The notes: generated from the letters alone by a model not told the origin. 64,000 nt of DNA from Marinobacter alexandrii (GCF_005871205.1 NZ_SWKM01000014.1:412001-476000); one strand, 5' to 3'. Counted from the first letter of the stretch, positions 49,671-60,082 are shown. Numbers and translations: made by a program.

Positions 49671-49686
49671 TGGCATGGTCCTCGCA
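49671..49686 (+). promoter_or_regulatory. Candidate sigma-54 promoter before hsdR
   Basis: TGGCATGGTCCTCGCA fits the -24/-12 consensus with exact GG-N10-GC spacing, 4 bp after the activator gene. The predicted start of transcription, about 49697, coincides with the annotated hsdR ATG (49698), so use of this promoter would need a later start codon (for example 49716). Moderate confidence. Confidence 0.45.
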
Positions 49687-49697
49687 GAAGGACTGAT

Positions 49698-52600
49698 ATG
49701 AGCAGAGTATCCTTTATGAAATCGGTCAATTTTGAGTTTCTTCGGCCCAAGTACGATGTCCTGGCAAACCTCGGGGGGTTGGCGGAGGCCGTTCTCCATG
49801 TCGACCCCGGAAGCGCTTTGACGCGGCTGCGGAGCTTTGGCGAGGAGATGACGAAGACCATTTACAAAGAAGAGTCTCTGCCGAGGTTTCCGCAGGCCAC
49901 GTTTTATGAATTGACCAGAAACCCGGTCTTCGCCGACTGTGTCGATAAATCGCTTATCCATCAGCTCAATTTTCTTCGGGTTCAAGGCAATGATTCCGCA
50001 CACGGTGCGGAAGGTGACCTGCAGAGTGCAAAGATGTCACTCTCAACTGCTCATCAGTTGGCAGGCTACATGGCGCTTACCTATGGCGGGGAGCCAAAGG
50101 AGAACCTGCCATCCCTCAAGGAGATTCCTGACCCAGCCAACGCCATTGCTCAGCTGAAAAAGTCGGTTTCCAGTTATAAGAAAGATATAGAAAAACAGCA
50201 GGAAGAGCTCGAGCGGGTCATGATCGAGCTGGACCGCGAGCGCGCTAAGCAAGCCGAATCGTTCGAGCAGCCGGCCGAACCGGAACAGCAAGCGCGCAAA
50301 GAACGCAGCCAGAAGGCGGCCGACTCTCTTCAATGGAACGAAGCCAAAACCCGAGCGCAGTTGATCGACGCAATGTTGGTGAAAGCAGGCTGGGATATCG
50401 GAAACCCGGCCCAGGTTGGCCAGGAAGTGGAGGTGAAATTCCCCGACAATCCCTCGGGCAAGGGCTATGTCGACTATGTACTTTGGGGTGAGAATGGCCA
50501 GCCGCTTGCGCTGGTCGAGGCCAAGAAATCCGGCACGGTAAACCTTCAGGCAGGGCGGGAGCAGGCCCGTTTATACGCCAACTCTTTTGAGTATATGGGG
50601 TTCCAACGGCCCGTCATTTTCTACAGCAATGGCTATGAAACCTTTATCTGGGATGACCACCAGTACAATACCTATCGTCCGGTCTATGGATTCTATAGCC
50701 AGGAAAGCCTGGAATATCTGATCTACCAGCGCCACTACCGCGCCGCAGAACTTGAGCGTTTCAACCCTGAGCTCAAGATCGCTGACCGCCCCTATCAGAT
50801 TGAGGCCATCAAAACCGTCGCCGCCCATTTCCAGAATCAAAGGCGTAAAGCGCTGATCATTCAGGCGACGGGCACAGGTAAAACCCGAGTCGCGATCGCT
50901 CTGGCAGAGCTGCTTACACGGACAGGATGGGCCAAGAGGGTGCTATTTCTGTGTGACCGAAAAGAGCTACGGATTCAGGCAGACGATGCGTTCAAGCAGA
51001 ACCTTCCCAGTGAGCCCCGCTGTGTCATCGGTGAAACCAGCAGGATTGATGACTCCGCCCGCATATACATCGCAACCTATCCCGGCATGATGAACCGGTT
51101 TGCGCAGTTGGATGTGGGGTTCTTCGATCTGATCATTGCCGACGAAAGCCACCGCAGTATTTACAACAAATATCGGGATTTGTTCGATTACTACGATGCG
51201 TTGCAGGTTGGCCTAACCGCAACACCGGTCAAGTTCATCAGCCGTAACACCTTTGATATCTTCGATTGTGAAACTACCGATCCCACGTTCGAATTCGGGC
51301 TGGATGCGGCGATCAATAATGAGCCGCCTTACCTGGTGCCGTTCACGGTAAAAGACCTAACCACCGAATTCCTTCGCGAGGGTATTCATTACGGCGATCT
51401 GGCCCCGGAGCAACAGCAACAGCTTGAGGAAGATCTGGGTGAAGAAGAAGCCCGGACTACCACCATCGCTGGCTCAGATATAGGCCGAAAGATCTTCAGT
51501 GAGGCTACTGATCGCGTCATCCTGGAAAACCTGATTGATAATGGCATCAAGGATGAAACCGGCTCACTGGTTGGGAAAACGATCATTTTTGCCCAGCGCC
51601 AGGACCACGCAGAGCACCTCGAGAAACTGTTCTGCAAGATGTACCCGCAGTACGGGACTAAAGTGTGCAAGGTCGTCCACAACGCCATTCCTCATGTGGA
51701 TAGCCTGATCAAGGAATTTAAAAAACCAGATAACAATTTCCGCATCGCCATCTCGGTAGACATGCTGGATACCGGTATCGACGTGCCGGAAATCGTCAAC
51801 CTCGTCTTCGCCAAGCGCGTTAAATCCTGGGTGAAGTTCTGGCAGATGATCGGCCGGGGTACCCGTTTGAGGCCAAATCTTTTCGGCCCAGGGCAGAACA
51901 AGACTGAATTTTTGATCTTTGACCACTACGGGAACTTTGATTTTTTTGAAGAGGAATACAAAGAGCCCGAAGACACTGGCAGCAAGCCACTTCTTCAAAC
52001 CACGTTTGAGGAGCGGCTTGCCCTAACACAAGCGGCCCTGAAGCAGAACCATGCGGCAGGCTACGACGTGGGTGTGCGCCTACTCAAGGAAGACATCAAT
52101 GACCTGCCTGATGAAAGCATCGCTGTGCGGCGCAACCTACGGGTGGTTCACCAGCTTCAGCAAACCGATCTGCTGGATAAACTGGATGCGCGAACGCAGC
52201 ACCTGCTGGCAGAAACCATCGCTCCTCTTATGTCCAGTCGCGTACTGCGGGACAAGCATGCAACGGCGCTGGACAAACTCATGGCAGGCATCGAGCGTTG
52301 TCTGGTAGAAAAGGCGAGCTGCTTTGAAGATGGCAAGACTGCACTCATTGCGGAAGTCGAAAGGCTAGCGGTAAACATCCAGGCCGTTCGCCAGAAAGAC
52401 AAAGTGATCGAAGAAGTTAAGAGTGCTTCGTTCTGGGCAGATCCAAGCATTGAAAAGTTGGAGCATGCCCGGCTGGAGCTGCGCGGCATTATGAAGTACC
52501 GAAAGCCTAAGGTTTATCCGGGTGCTGGAACGCAAACAACCAGAACGAAAGATGGCGAGGTTTGGATCCGAGAGCGCGAGGTTTACATAGCCGGTGCAAA

Positions 52601-53102
52601 CGAAGCCATGATCTACCGTCGGCGTCTCAAAGGCATTCTGGACAAGATGCTTTCGGAAAACCCGATCCTCCAGAAAATCCACAATGGCGAGGCAATCGGT
52701 GAGTCGGATCTCCAAACTCTGACATCAACGATTCTTACGACGCATCCGGGGGTCAGCCTGGATGTATTGAACGAGTTCTATGGTCGGACAGCAGACCAGT
52801 TAGACCTCACGGTGCGAGAGATCATTGGCCTAGACCCTCAGGCGGTAGAAGAGCATTTCAAACAGTTTCTTCACGCCCATCCGACGTTGACAGCCCAGCA
52901 AGTACGGTTCATGAACCTGCTGAAAAACTACATCGCACAGCACGGCTCCATCGTCGTCGAAACCCTCTACGATGCGCCATTTACCTCGGTATCCCATGAG
53001 GGAATCGACGGCGTGTTCAAACCGGACGATGTGGGTGAGCTGATTGATGTGCTTAGACCGTTTCTAAAACCAGATTCTCAGCCCACGGAACTACAGGGAT
53101 AA
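49698..53102 (+). CDS. hsdR: Type I restriction enzyme R subunit
   Basis: A 1,134-residue HsdR. An N-terminal DUF4145-type helical domain (about 10-130) is followed by a short coiled coil (about 150-205), the HsdR_N nuclease (YVDYVLWGENGQPLALVEAKK, PD-ExK site), the SF2 helicase motor (Walker A QATGTGKTR near 391; DESH near 482; VGLTATP; MIGRGTR) and a C-terminal HsdM/S-binding region. The DUF4145 plus EcoEI-like layout indicates a type IB-like relative. It translocates DNA and cuts unmodified phage DNA. A candidate sigma-54 promoter lies immediately upstream. The start is either the ATG at 49698 (GAAGGA upstream) or 49716. It is separated from its hsdM/hsdS partners by rmuC. Confidence 0.93.
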   Translation: MSRVSFMKSVNFEFLRPKYDVLANLGGLAEAVLHVDPGSALTRLRSFGEEMTKTIYKEESLPRFPQATFYELTRNPVFADCVDKSLIHQLNFLRVQGNDSAHGAEGDLQSAKMSLSTAHQLAGYMALTYGGEPKENLPSLKEIPDPANAIAQLKKSVSSYKKDIEKQQEELERVMIELDRERAKQAESFEQPAEPEQQARKERSQKAADSLQWNEAKTRAQLIDAMLVKAGWDIGNPAQVGQEVEVKFPDNPSGKGYVDYVLWGENGQPLALVEAKKSGTVNLQAGREQARLYANSFEYMGFQRPVIFYSNGYETFIWDDHQYNTYRPVYGFYSQESLEYLIYQRHYRAAELERFNPELKIADRPYQIEAIKTVAAHFQNQRRKALIIQATGTGKTRVAIALAELLTRTGWAKRVLFLCDRKELRIQADDAFKQNLPSEPRCVIGETSRIDDSARIYIATYPGMMNRFAQLDVGFFDLIIADESHRSIYNKYRDLFDYYDALQVGLTATPVKFISRNTFDIFDCETTDPTFEFGLDAAINNEPPYLVPFTVKDLTTEFLREGIHYGDLAPEQQQQLEEDLGEEEARTTTIAGSDIGRKIFSEATDRVILENLIDNGIKDETGSLVGKTIIFAQRQDHAEHLEKLFCKMYPQYGTKVCKVVHNAIPHVDSLIKEFKKPDNNFRIAISVDMLDTGIDVPEIVNLVFAKRVKSWVKFWQMIGRGTRLRPNLFGPGQNKTEFLIFDHYGNFDFFEEEYKEPEDTGSKPLLQTTFEERLALTQAALKQNHAAGYDVGVRLLKEDINDLPDESIAVRRNLRVVHQLQQTDLLDKLDARTQHLLAETIAPLMSSRVLRDKHATALDKLMAGIERCLVEKASCFEDGKTALIAEVERLAVNIQAVRQKDKVIEEVKSASFWADPSIEKLEHARLELRGIMKYRKPKVYPGAGTQTTRTKDGEVWIREREVYIAGANEAMIYRRRLKGILDKMLSENPILQKIHNGEAIGESDLQTLTSTILTTHPGVSLDVLNEFYGRTADQLDLTVREIIGLDPQAVEEHFKQFLHAHPTLTAQQVRFMNLLKNYIAQHGSIVVETLYDAPFTSVSHEGIDGVFKPDDVGELIDVLRPFLKPDSQPTELQG

Positions 53103-53104
53103 CT

Positions 53105-54958
53105 ATGCAGACCATTCAATGGACGAACGAACTGATCGTAATTGCCAGCCTGATAGGCATCGCGTTCGCTGGGCTGGGCTTTTTGATGGCCACCGTGGTG
53201 CAAAGTCGAAAGGTTGCCAGGCTCACTGCCCAGCTGGAACAGCTGCAAGGAAATCTGGAGCAAGCAGGCGCCTTGAATCAAAGCTTGCAGGATTTGATGA
53301 AAGATCTGGAATCATCACTGCATGAGAAGGATCTGGCAGAAAGCCGACTGCAAGCGCAGCTGAGCGGTGCCCAATCTAACGAGCAACGGCTAACTGACGA
53401 GCTGCGAAGCCAGAAAGAAGAGGTTGCCTCTGTGAACGCTAAACTGGAGGAGTCTCGCCAACGTCATCATGCGACCGAGAGGCAGCTGGAAACATTCCAG
53501 GCAGACAATCGCGCCCTCCAGGAGCGTGTAGATGACCTGCGTGAACGGCTGGGGCGTGCAGAGCTGGACCTCCAAGAGGAGCGAGAGCAGATGAGCCAGC
53601 TCAAGGAGAGGCTGGCAGAAGAAGGAAAGAAAGCGAAGGCCCTGGAATCGTCAGACACAGACGCGAGAGAACAGCTCAAAGAAGCCAAGGCAAACCTGTC
53701 GGCCCAGCAGGAAAGATACTCGGAGCTCCAGGAACGCTACCAAAGCCTCAGCAGCGAACACACAGAGCTGAAAACCACGCTGGAACGAAAGGAAGAACAC
53801 TTCCAGGACCAGATGCAGCAGCTAGGCGAGACCAAGCAGGCTCTTACCAAAGAATTCGAGAATATAGCGAATAAGATCTTTGAGGAGAAAGGCAAAACCT
53901 TCACTCAAACTAGCCAGAGCAGCATCGACAGCATGCTCAAGCCCTTTCGAGAGCAAATTGAGGGCTTCCAGAAGCGCATCAACGAAGTTCACGATGCGTC
54001 CCTAAAGGGTAACAGCAACCTGAACGCCGAAATCCGGAAAGTACTGGATATTGGTCTGCAGATGAGCAAGGAAGCGACGAGCCTCACTTCCGCCCTGAAG
54101 GGGGATTCCCAGCAGCGCGGTGCCTGGGGCGAAGCCCAATTACGCCGAACCCTGGAAATGAGCGGTTTGATTGAGGATGCTCATTTCGCAGTACAGAGCA
54201 GCTTCAAGGATGATGACGGCAAGCAAAAACAGACCGATTACCTGATTAAACTGCCGGATGAAAAGCACATCATCATCGACAGTAAAGTCTCCCTGGTGGC
54301 TTACGACCGTGCGGTATCTGCAGACACCGAAGAAGAGTACAACCTGGCAATGGCGGAACACGTAAAAGCAGTGCGTCGCCACATTGATGATCTGGCCGGT
54401 AAGGATTACACCAATCTTGTCGGTATGCGCAGCCCCAGTTTCGTGCTCATGTTCATGCCGATTGAACCGGCGTATATAGAAGCCCTGAAAAGCAACAAGG
54501 ACCTCTTCGAGTACGGCTACAAAAAGAACATCGTGCTGGTGTCCCACACTACGCTGATTCCAATTCTGCGAACCGTGTCCAACCTCTGGATGATTGAGCG
54601 CAGCAACGCCGAAGCCCGTGAAATCAGTGAAAAGGCCGGCGATATCTACAACCAGGTGTGTACCGTGGCCGAACGTCTGAATAAGCTCGGCGGCACGCTC
54701 AACACCGTTAGCAATCACTACAACGATACCGTCACCGCCCTCGCTGGCAAGCAGGGCCTTTATGGCAAGGTTGAACGTTTCACCAAGCTTTCTGCAAAGG
54801 TCACAAAGTCCATGCCTGCCATCGAGCCGGCACACAGGGATTTCGAGACAGAACGGCTCTCAATGATTGTTGAAGCCATTGAAGAGCCCGAAGAGGAAGA
54901 CTCTCGAGCTCTGGACAATCCAGAAGAAGCGACCGATGACGTCGCAACCAATCAATAG
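53105..54958 (+). CDS. rmuC: RmuC-family protein embedded in the hsd operon
   Basis: A 617-residue RmuC: an N-terminal membrane helix (residues about 8-30, LIVIASLIGIAFAGLGFLMA), a long coiled coil (about 35-270, Glu/Gln/Leu-rich heptads) and the RmuC nuclease-like domain (about 290-570, with QRGAWGEAQLRRTLEMSGLI, then DYLIKLPDEKHIIIDSKVSL, an IIDSK motif resembling a PD-DxK-type site). RmuC limits inverted-repeat recombination in E. coli and recurs inside type I R-M loci. It starts 2 bp after the hsdR stop and 30 bp before hsdM, so it is part of the operon; its job here may be to process DNA at the membrane during restriction. RmuC identity is firm, the defence role is inferred. Confidence 0.9.
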   Translation: MQTIQWTNELIVIASLIGIAFAGLGFLMATVVQSRKVARLTAQLEQLQGNLEQAGALNQSLQDLMKDLESSLHEKDLAESRLQAQLSGAQSNEQRLTDELRSQKEEVASVNAKLEESRQRHHATERQLETFQADNRALQERVDDLRERLGRAELDLQEEREQMSQLKERLAEEGKKAKALESSDTDAREQLKEAKANLSAQQERYSELQERYQSLSSEHTELKTTLERKEEHFQDQMQQLGETKQALTKEFENIANKIFEEKGKTFTQTSQSSIDSMLKPFREQIEGFQKRINEVHDASLKGNSNLNAEIRKVLDIGLQMSKEATSLTSALKGDSQQRGAWGEAQLRRTLEMSGLIEDAHFAVQSSFKDDDGKQKQTDYLIKLPDEKHIIIDSKVSLVAYDRAVSADTEEEYNLAMAEHVKAVRRHIDDLAGKDYTNLVGMRSPSFVLMFMPIEPAYIEALKSNKDLFEYGYKKNIVLVSHTTLIPILRTVSNLWMIERSNAEAREISEKAGDIYNQVCTVAERLNKLGGTLNTVSNHYNDTVTALAGKQGLYGKVERFTKLSAKVTKSMPAIEPAHRDFETERLSMIVEAIEEPEEEDSRALDNPEEATDDVATNQ

Positions 54959-54988
54959 AACTCTAGTCACTAACGAGAAACCGATTTA

Positions 54989-56590
54989 ATGCTTACAGGC
55001 CAACTTCGTAACGACATCGACAAGCTCTGGGAAAAGTTCTGGACCGGGGGCATCACCAACCCCCTGACCGTGATAGAGCAGATCAGCTACCTCATGTTCG
55101 CCCGCATGCTGGATATGCAGGAAGAGGTGGCTGAACGCAAGGCGGCCCGCACGGGCAAGCCCTTCGACCGCCTGTTCCCGGACACATCAGATGGCCAGCT
55201 CCTGCGCTGGAAAAATTTCCACCACATGAGTGGCAAGGAGCTGCACAAGCACCTCAAGAATAATGTCTATCCGTACTTCGCCAGTCTGGGTCAGCACTCA
55301 GAAGACGAGGGGTTAGGCACAGAAGGCACCGCCGTCCAGGCGTTGGGGCACATCGGTGAGTACATGCAGGATGCGGATCTGGAGATCAAGAACGAGTCCG
55401 TGCTTGTTTCCGCCGTGGAAATGGTCAACAACCTGCCGCTCACCCAAAGCGACGTAAAAGGCGATATCTATGAATACCTGCTCAGTAAACTAACCACCGC
55501 AGGTATTAACGGCCAGTTCCGCACGCCGCGACACATCATCGACGCGATGATCGAGCTGATCGACCCACAGCCCACAGACGTTATCTGCGATCCGTCTTGC
55601 GGCACGGCAGGTTTCCTGGCGCGGACCATGGAATACCTGAACAAGAAGTATTCCAGCGATGCAGGCACCTTTACCGACGAAGACGGCAATCTCCATTACA
55701 CCGGCGATCTGCTGGAGCCCTACCGGGAGCACATCAACAAACAAATGTACTGGGGCTTCGACTTCGACACCACCATGCTCAGGGTAAGCAGCATGAACAT
55801 GATGCTGCATGGGGTGAACGGCGCCAATGTTCTCTATCAGGACAGCCTCAACAAATCCATCAAAGAGCATTATCCAGAACAGGAAGAAGAGTTCTTCGAT
55901 ATCGTCCTGGCCAATCCGCCGTTCAAGGGCAGCCTGGATGAAACCAACACCAATCCGGACGTTTTGGGGGTCGTGAAAACCAAGAAAACCGAGCTGCTTT
56001 TCGTGGCGCATATCCTGCGCTCTCTCAAGCTTGGTGGCCGTGCGGCGGTGATCGTACCCGATGGTGTTTTATTTGGCTCTTCCAATGCCCACCAGCAGCT
56101 GCGTAAGGAGCTGATTGAAAATAACCAGCTGGAAGGCATCGTCAGCTTGCCCAGTGGTGTTTTCAAACCCTACGCGGGTGTAAGCACCGCGATCCTGATT
56201 TTTACCAGGGGCGGTTCTACCGAGCGCGTTTGGTTTTATGACTTGCTAGCCGATGGGCTCAGTCTTGATGACAAGCGCACCGAGCTAAAAGGTGAGGGCA
56301 CCAACGACCTGCCGGATGCAATCGCCCAGTGGAAGCAATATCGCGGCTTGGTGGAATCCAACGCCAGCGCCGAAGAGATCGAGCAAGGCTTTGGCGATAA
56401 AGCCCAAAAGTCGTTTGTAGTGGATGCCAAGAACATCGCTGACAATAAGTTTGATCTTTCTATAAACCGCTACAAAGAGGTGGTGTACGAGGAGGAGGAA
56501 TACGAGGATCCGAAGGTAATTCTGCAACGGCTAAAAGGACTGGAGAGAGAAATTCTGGCCGATCTGGATGAGTTGGAGGGGATGTTGTGA
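54989..56590 (+). CDS. hsdM: Type I N6-adenine methyltransferase M subunit
   Basis: A 533-residue HsdM. HsdM_N helical domain (about 6-130, opening [20 protein letters not shown]), SAM-binding motif [11 protein letters not shown] (201-210) and catalytic motif IV NPPF (309-312), as in N6-adenine methylases. It methylates the host recognition site together with HsdS, protecting it and forming the core to which HsdR binds. The hsdS GTG start overlaps its stop (GTGA), so the subunits are made together. Length and motifs are normal. Confidence 0.95.
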   Translation: MLTGQLRNDIDKLWEKFWTGGITNPLTVIEQISYLMFARMLDMQEEVAERKAARTGKPFDRLFPDTSDGQLLRWKNFHHMSGKELHKHLKNNVYPYFASLGQHSEDEGLGTEGTAVQALGHIGEYMQDADLEIKNESVLVSAVEMVNNLPLTQSDVKGDIYEYLLSKLTTAGINGQFRTPRHIIDAMIELIDPQPTDVICDPSCGTAGFLARTMEYLNKKYSSDAGTFTDEDGNLHYTGDLLEPYREHINKQMYWGFDFDTTMLRVSSMNMMLHGVNGANVLYQDSLNKSIKEHYPEQEEEFFDIVLANPPFKGSLDETNTNPDVLGVVKTKKTELLFVAHILRSLKLGGRAAVIVPDGVLFGSSNAHQQLRKELIENNQLEGIVSLPSGVFKPYAGVSTAILIFTRGGSTERVWFYDLLADGLSLDDKRTELKGEGTNDLPDAIAQWKQYRGLVESNASAEEIEQGFGDKAQKSFVVDAKNIADNKFDLSINRYKEVVYEEEEYEDPKVILQRLKGLEREILADLDELEGML

Positions 56591-57768
56591 ATTGGCCTGC
56601 TGTTTCCTTGGGTGAAATATCGGCGCATATAAGAAATGGCGCGTCGATTAAGCAAAGTAAAGATGCCTCTGGTTTGCCTGTGACTCGAATTGAGACAATT
56701 GCACAGCGTGAGGTTAATCTGGAAAAGTGCGGATTTGCTAATATTGGCGATGATGAGTATCGAAACTACAGGCTTTCTTCTGGTGACATTTTAATCAGTC
56801 ACATAAATTCTGAGAAGCATCTCGGAAAGTGTGCAATCTATGAAAGTGCTCGGAGTGATGTGGTTCATGGAATGAACCTGCTTTGTCTTCGACCCGTCAA
56901 AGATAAAGTTTTTCCAAAATATCTTTTTTACTGTATTTCCAGCCCAAGTTTTACACGTTTGCTTCCGGCTATATCCAAGAAATCAGTCAACCAAGCTAGC
57001 TTTACTGTCAGCGCATTTAAAGGTTTGAAGGTTCCTCTTCCACCGTTAGAAGAACAAAAACGCATCGCCACCATCCTCGACAAAGCCGACGCCATCCGCC
57101 GCAAACGCCAGCAAGCCATCCAGCTCGCCGATGAATTCCTCCGAGCTGTGTTTCTGGATATGTTTGGTGATCCGGTGACTAATCCCAAGGGGTGGGAGGT
57201 GAAGCCTTTAAAACAACTTGCAAGGGTGACTACCGGGAACACGCCGTTGCGAAAAGAAGAAAAATTTTATGGTGATCACATTGAATGGATTAAGTCAGAC
57301 AATATCAATACGCCTTCTCACTTCTTGACTGCGGCTTCTGAAAGCCTTTCTGCAGAAGGCAAAAAGGTAGCGAGAGTCGTTGGCAAAGGCTCAATATTAG
57401 TTACGTGTATTGCGGGAAGCTTTGACTGTATTGGTAATGTGGCCTATGCAGATCGTGAAGTGGCTTTCAATCAACAAATTAATGCGCTTACACCACTTGA
57501 TAGTGTGACAAGTTGGTTTTTATACGCGCTAATCCTTTTTTCGAAAAAGCATATCCAGTCGGCATCAACAAACTCAATGAAAGGAATGGTAAGCAAGGGA
57601 AAAATGGAAGAAATTCCTATGATCTGCCCGCCACGATCGATCCAGGAAACGTTTCAAGAAGCCTTTCTCAAGTTTCTATCGGTGACTGAGGATTTGGGTT
57701 GTTCTTTTGCTGGGACGAGTGATGTTTTCGATTCAATAAGCCAGCGGGCATTTTCGGGCGAAATCTAA
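56587..57768 (+). CDS. hsdS: Type I specificity subunit S
   Basis: A 393-residue HsdS with two target-recognition domains (about 1-150 and 205-360) separated by a conserved helix (LPPLEEQKRIATILDKADAI, then RRKRQQAIQLADEFLRAVF) that acts as the ruler between half-sites. A second PPRSIQETFQEAFLKFL helix closes the second unit. It determines the bipartite DNA sequence methylated and cut. The start is a GTG overlapping the hsdM stop. The second TRD is visibly AT-richer than its neighbours, consistent with TRD exchange. Recognition sequence cannot be predicted by eye. Confidence 0.93.
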   Translation: MNWPAVSLGEISAHIRNGASIKQSKDASGLPVTRIETIAQREVNLEKCGFANIGDDEYRNYRLSSGDILISHINSEKHLGKCAIYESARSDVVHGMNLLCLRPVKDKVFPKYLFYCISSPSFTRLLPAISKKSVNQASFTVSAFKGLKVPLPPLEEQKRIATILDKADAIRRKRQQAIQLADEFLRAVFLDMFGDPVTNPKGWEVKPLKQLARVTTGNTPLRKEEKFYGDHIEWIKSDNINTPSHFLTAASESLSAEGKKVARVVGKGSILVTCIAGSFDCIGNVAYADREVAFNQQINALTPLDSVTSWFLYALILFSKKHIQSASTNSMKGMVSKGKMEEIPMICPPRSIQETFQEAFLKFLSVTEDLGCSFAGTSDVFDSISQRAFSGEI

Positions 57769-57777
57769 GGAGGGAAC

Positions 57778-60024
57778 ATGATCGGCGAGATCAAGATCAA
57801 TCCACCGGTAGCAACGTATTCGAATCCGGCGACGCTCAACGATCTGCGCCGTATCAACTTTATCTTTGGTGCTAACGGCACCGGAAAAACCACGATCAGC
57901 CGTGTGATCGCACAAACAGAGGAGAACAGTCACTGTCAGCTTATATGGCAAGGCGGTGCCCCTTTGAATGCGATGGTGTATAACCGCGATTTCGTTGATA
58001 GAAACTTTAATCAGGATAGCCCGTTACAAGGCGTTTTTACCCTTGGCGAAAACCAAGTAGAGGCTGAGCGTGAAATTGCACGCTTGCAGCCAGAAATCGA
58101 GAAAGTTGACGATCAAATAGCCAGCCTAAACAGGCAGCTTGACGGCGACGATGACCAGCCCGGTAAACGAAAAGAGCTCGTCGACCTAGAGCCTGCATTG
58201 CGAGAAAAGTGCTTTGCGCAGAAGAAACTGCACGATAACTACTTTCAAGAAGCGTTTACAGGTGTTCGCAACAATGCAGAGAGATTCAAAGAAAAGGTTT
58301 TGAGTGAAAGGGACTCGAACAATGCAGAGTCGCTTACATTAGATGAGTTAAAGGAGAAGGGCAGAACGGTTTTTTCGAAGGGGCTTGAAAGAACATCGCC
58401 TCTTGCGGATTTATCTGCCGACAATCTCATAGAGGTTGAGTCTCATGAATTACTGAAAAAGGCGATCATAGGTAATCAGGACGTCGATATTGCTGCGTTA
58501 ATTGATCGTCTTGGCAATAGCGATTGGGTAAAGCAAGGTATTAAGTTCCATGAGCAAGATCCGGAAACCTGCCCTTTTTGCCAACAGTCAACGGATGATC
58601 ATTTTGCTGACAGTCTGAAATCCTTTTTCAGCGATGCTTATGATAGTGACATTCAGGCATTAAGGGCGCTTCAAAGCAATTACCAAAGAGCGAGCGAACG
58701 GTTGCTGGCTACCGTCCAGCGCAATATTGAACTAGGCAACCCTTTCTTAAAGCTGGAATTGTTCAATGCTGAAGCCCAGGCGCTGTCTGAACGGCTAAAG
58801 GGAAATAGGGCGCTCTTGGAGGACAAGCTTGCCGAGCCGAGCCGAAAAATAGAGCTCGACCCTGTCGAACCGTTGCTAATGAATTTGCAAAAGACAGTAT
58901 CTGAAGCAAATGACGCGACCACCAGCCATAACCAAACTGTGGCGAATATAGCGACTGAGAGGCAGACGCTAACCACCCAAGTCTGGCGCTATGTGCTCAA
59001 CGAGTTAACTGAAGATTTGTCTGAGTACCAGGAAAATAAGAATCAGTTGACGCAAACAATTCGAGGGATGGAGGGTGGCCTGAGAGCAAAAAAGCAGAGG
59101 CGCGGAGAGCTGAAGGAGCAGATTGCGGAGCTGGAAAAGCAAACCACGTCAATTCAGCCTACCATCGCCGCGATCAATGATTTGTTGCAGCGATTTGGTT
59201 TTCATTCTTTTAAGCTTGGCGAGTCGAATGACGGTCGTCACTATCGAATTGTCCGCGAAAATGGAGAAGACGCCAGTCGCTCATTGAGTGAGGGCGAAAA
59301 GACCTTTATCACCTTCCTGTATTTCTACTACCTAATCAAAGGCGCTCAAACTCCATCAGGAATAACCTCAAACAGGGTTGTGGTATTCGATGACCCAATA
59401 TCCTCGTTAGACAGCGATATCCTCTACATCGTCAGCAGCCTTATCAAGGGAGTCATGGAGGAAGTCAGAAGCGAAGCAGGTCAGATCAAGCAGGTGTTCT
59501 TGCTAACGCACAACGTCTACTTCCACAAAGAGATCACCTTCAATCAAAAAAGGCCGTCAGACCGAGCACTAAATGAGGAAAGCTTTTGGCTTGTGAAGAA
59601 GCTGCAGCAAGGCTCTGTTGTTGAGCGCTGCAATACCAACCCAATTCGCTCTGCTTATGAGCTTCTGTGGGAAGACGTAAAGTCCGCCAACCTATCGAGC
59701 TTAAGTCTTCAGAATACATTGCGCCGGATCCTTGAAAATTACTTCACTATGTGGGGTGGGATGGGGAAGGACGAAATCTGTGCGCTTTTTGATGGGCGAG
59801 ACAAGTTGATTTGTCAGTCTCTGTTTTCTTGGGTCAATGATGGCTCTCACTCCATCCATGATGATCTTTACATCAACCAGGGGGAACAGACCAATGAAAC
59901 CTATTTGCGTGTATTCCGGAACATATTTGAAAAGGCTGGCCAACTAGGCCATTACGAGATGATGGCAGGCGAACAGCCGGCGTTGACGGAGGAAGAGCAG
60001 GCGATAGCCCAGCACGGTATATAG
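57778..60024 (+). CDS. RloC-like ABC-type ATPase, candidate anticodon nuclease
   Basis: A 748-residue AAA_13/ABC-type ATPase. It has Walker A GANGTGKTT (31-39), the MVYNRDFVDRNF signature of the PrrC/RloC group, an interrupted coiled coil carrying a zinc-hook-like CPFC (265-268), a second coiled coil (to about 450), the ABC signature LSEGEKTFI and Walker B VVVFDDPISSLD. In the C-terminal region RRILE (R649 to E653) and later NDGSH (H691) match the Arg-x3-Glu...His arrangement of the tRNA-cutting site in PrrC/RloC. RloC proteins accompany type I R-M systems and cut tRNA anticodons after DNA damage. Strong SD AAGGAGGGA. The ATPase class is certain; nuclease activity is inferred. Confidence 0.75.
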   Translation: MIGEIKINPPVATYSNPATLNDLRRINFIFGANGTGKTTISRVIAQTEENSHCQLIWQGGAPLNAMVYNRDFVDRNFNQDSPLQGVFTLGENQVEAEREIARLQPEIEKVDDQIASLNRQLDGDDDQPGKRKELVDLEPALREKCFAQKKLHDNYFQEAFTGVRNNAERFKEKVLSERDSNNAESLTLDELKEKGRTVFSKGLERTSPLADLSADNLIEVESHELLKKAIIGNQDVDIAALIDRLGNSDWVKQGIKFHEQDPETCPFCQQSTDDHFADSLKSFFSDAYDSDIQALRALQSNYQRASERLLATVQRNIELGNPFLKLELFNAEAQALSERLKGNRALLEDKLAEPSRKIELDPVEPLLMNLQKTVSEANDATTSHNQTVANIATERQTLTTQVWRYVLNELTEDLSEYQENKNQLTQTIRGMEGGLRAKKQRRGELKEQIAELEKQTTSIQPTIAAINDLLQRFGFHSFKLGESNDGRHYRIVRENGEDASRSLSEGEKTFITFLYFYYLIKGAQTPSGITSNRVVVFDDPISSLDSDILYIVSSLIKGVMEEVRSEAGQIKQVFLLTHNVYFHKEITFNQKRPSDRALNEESFWLVKKLQQGSVVERCNTNPIRSAYELLWEDVKSANLSSLSLQNTLRRILENYFTMWGGMGKDEICALFDGRDKLICQSLFSWVNDGSHSIHDDLYINQGEQTNETYLRVFRNIFEKAGQLGHYEMMAGEQPALTEEEQAIAQHGI

Positions 60025-60082
60025 AAGATCGAAGAGATATTTCAATAATTGCTTTGAGCAAAAGGGAGTGGCCAACCAAGTC

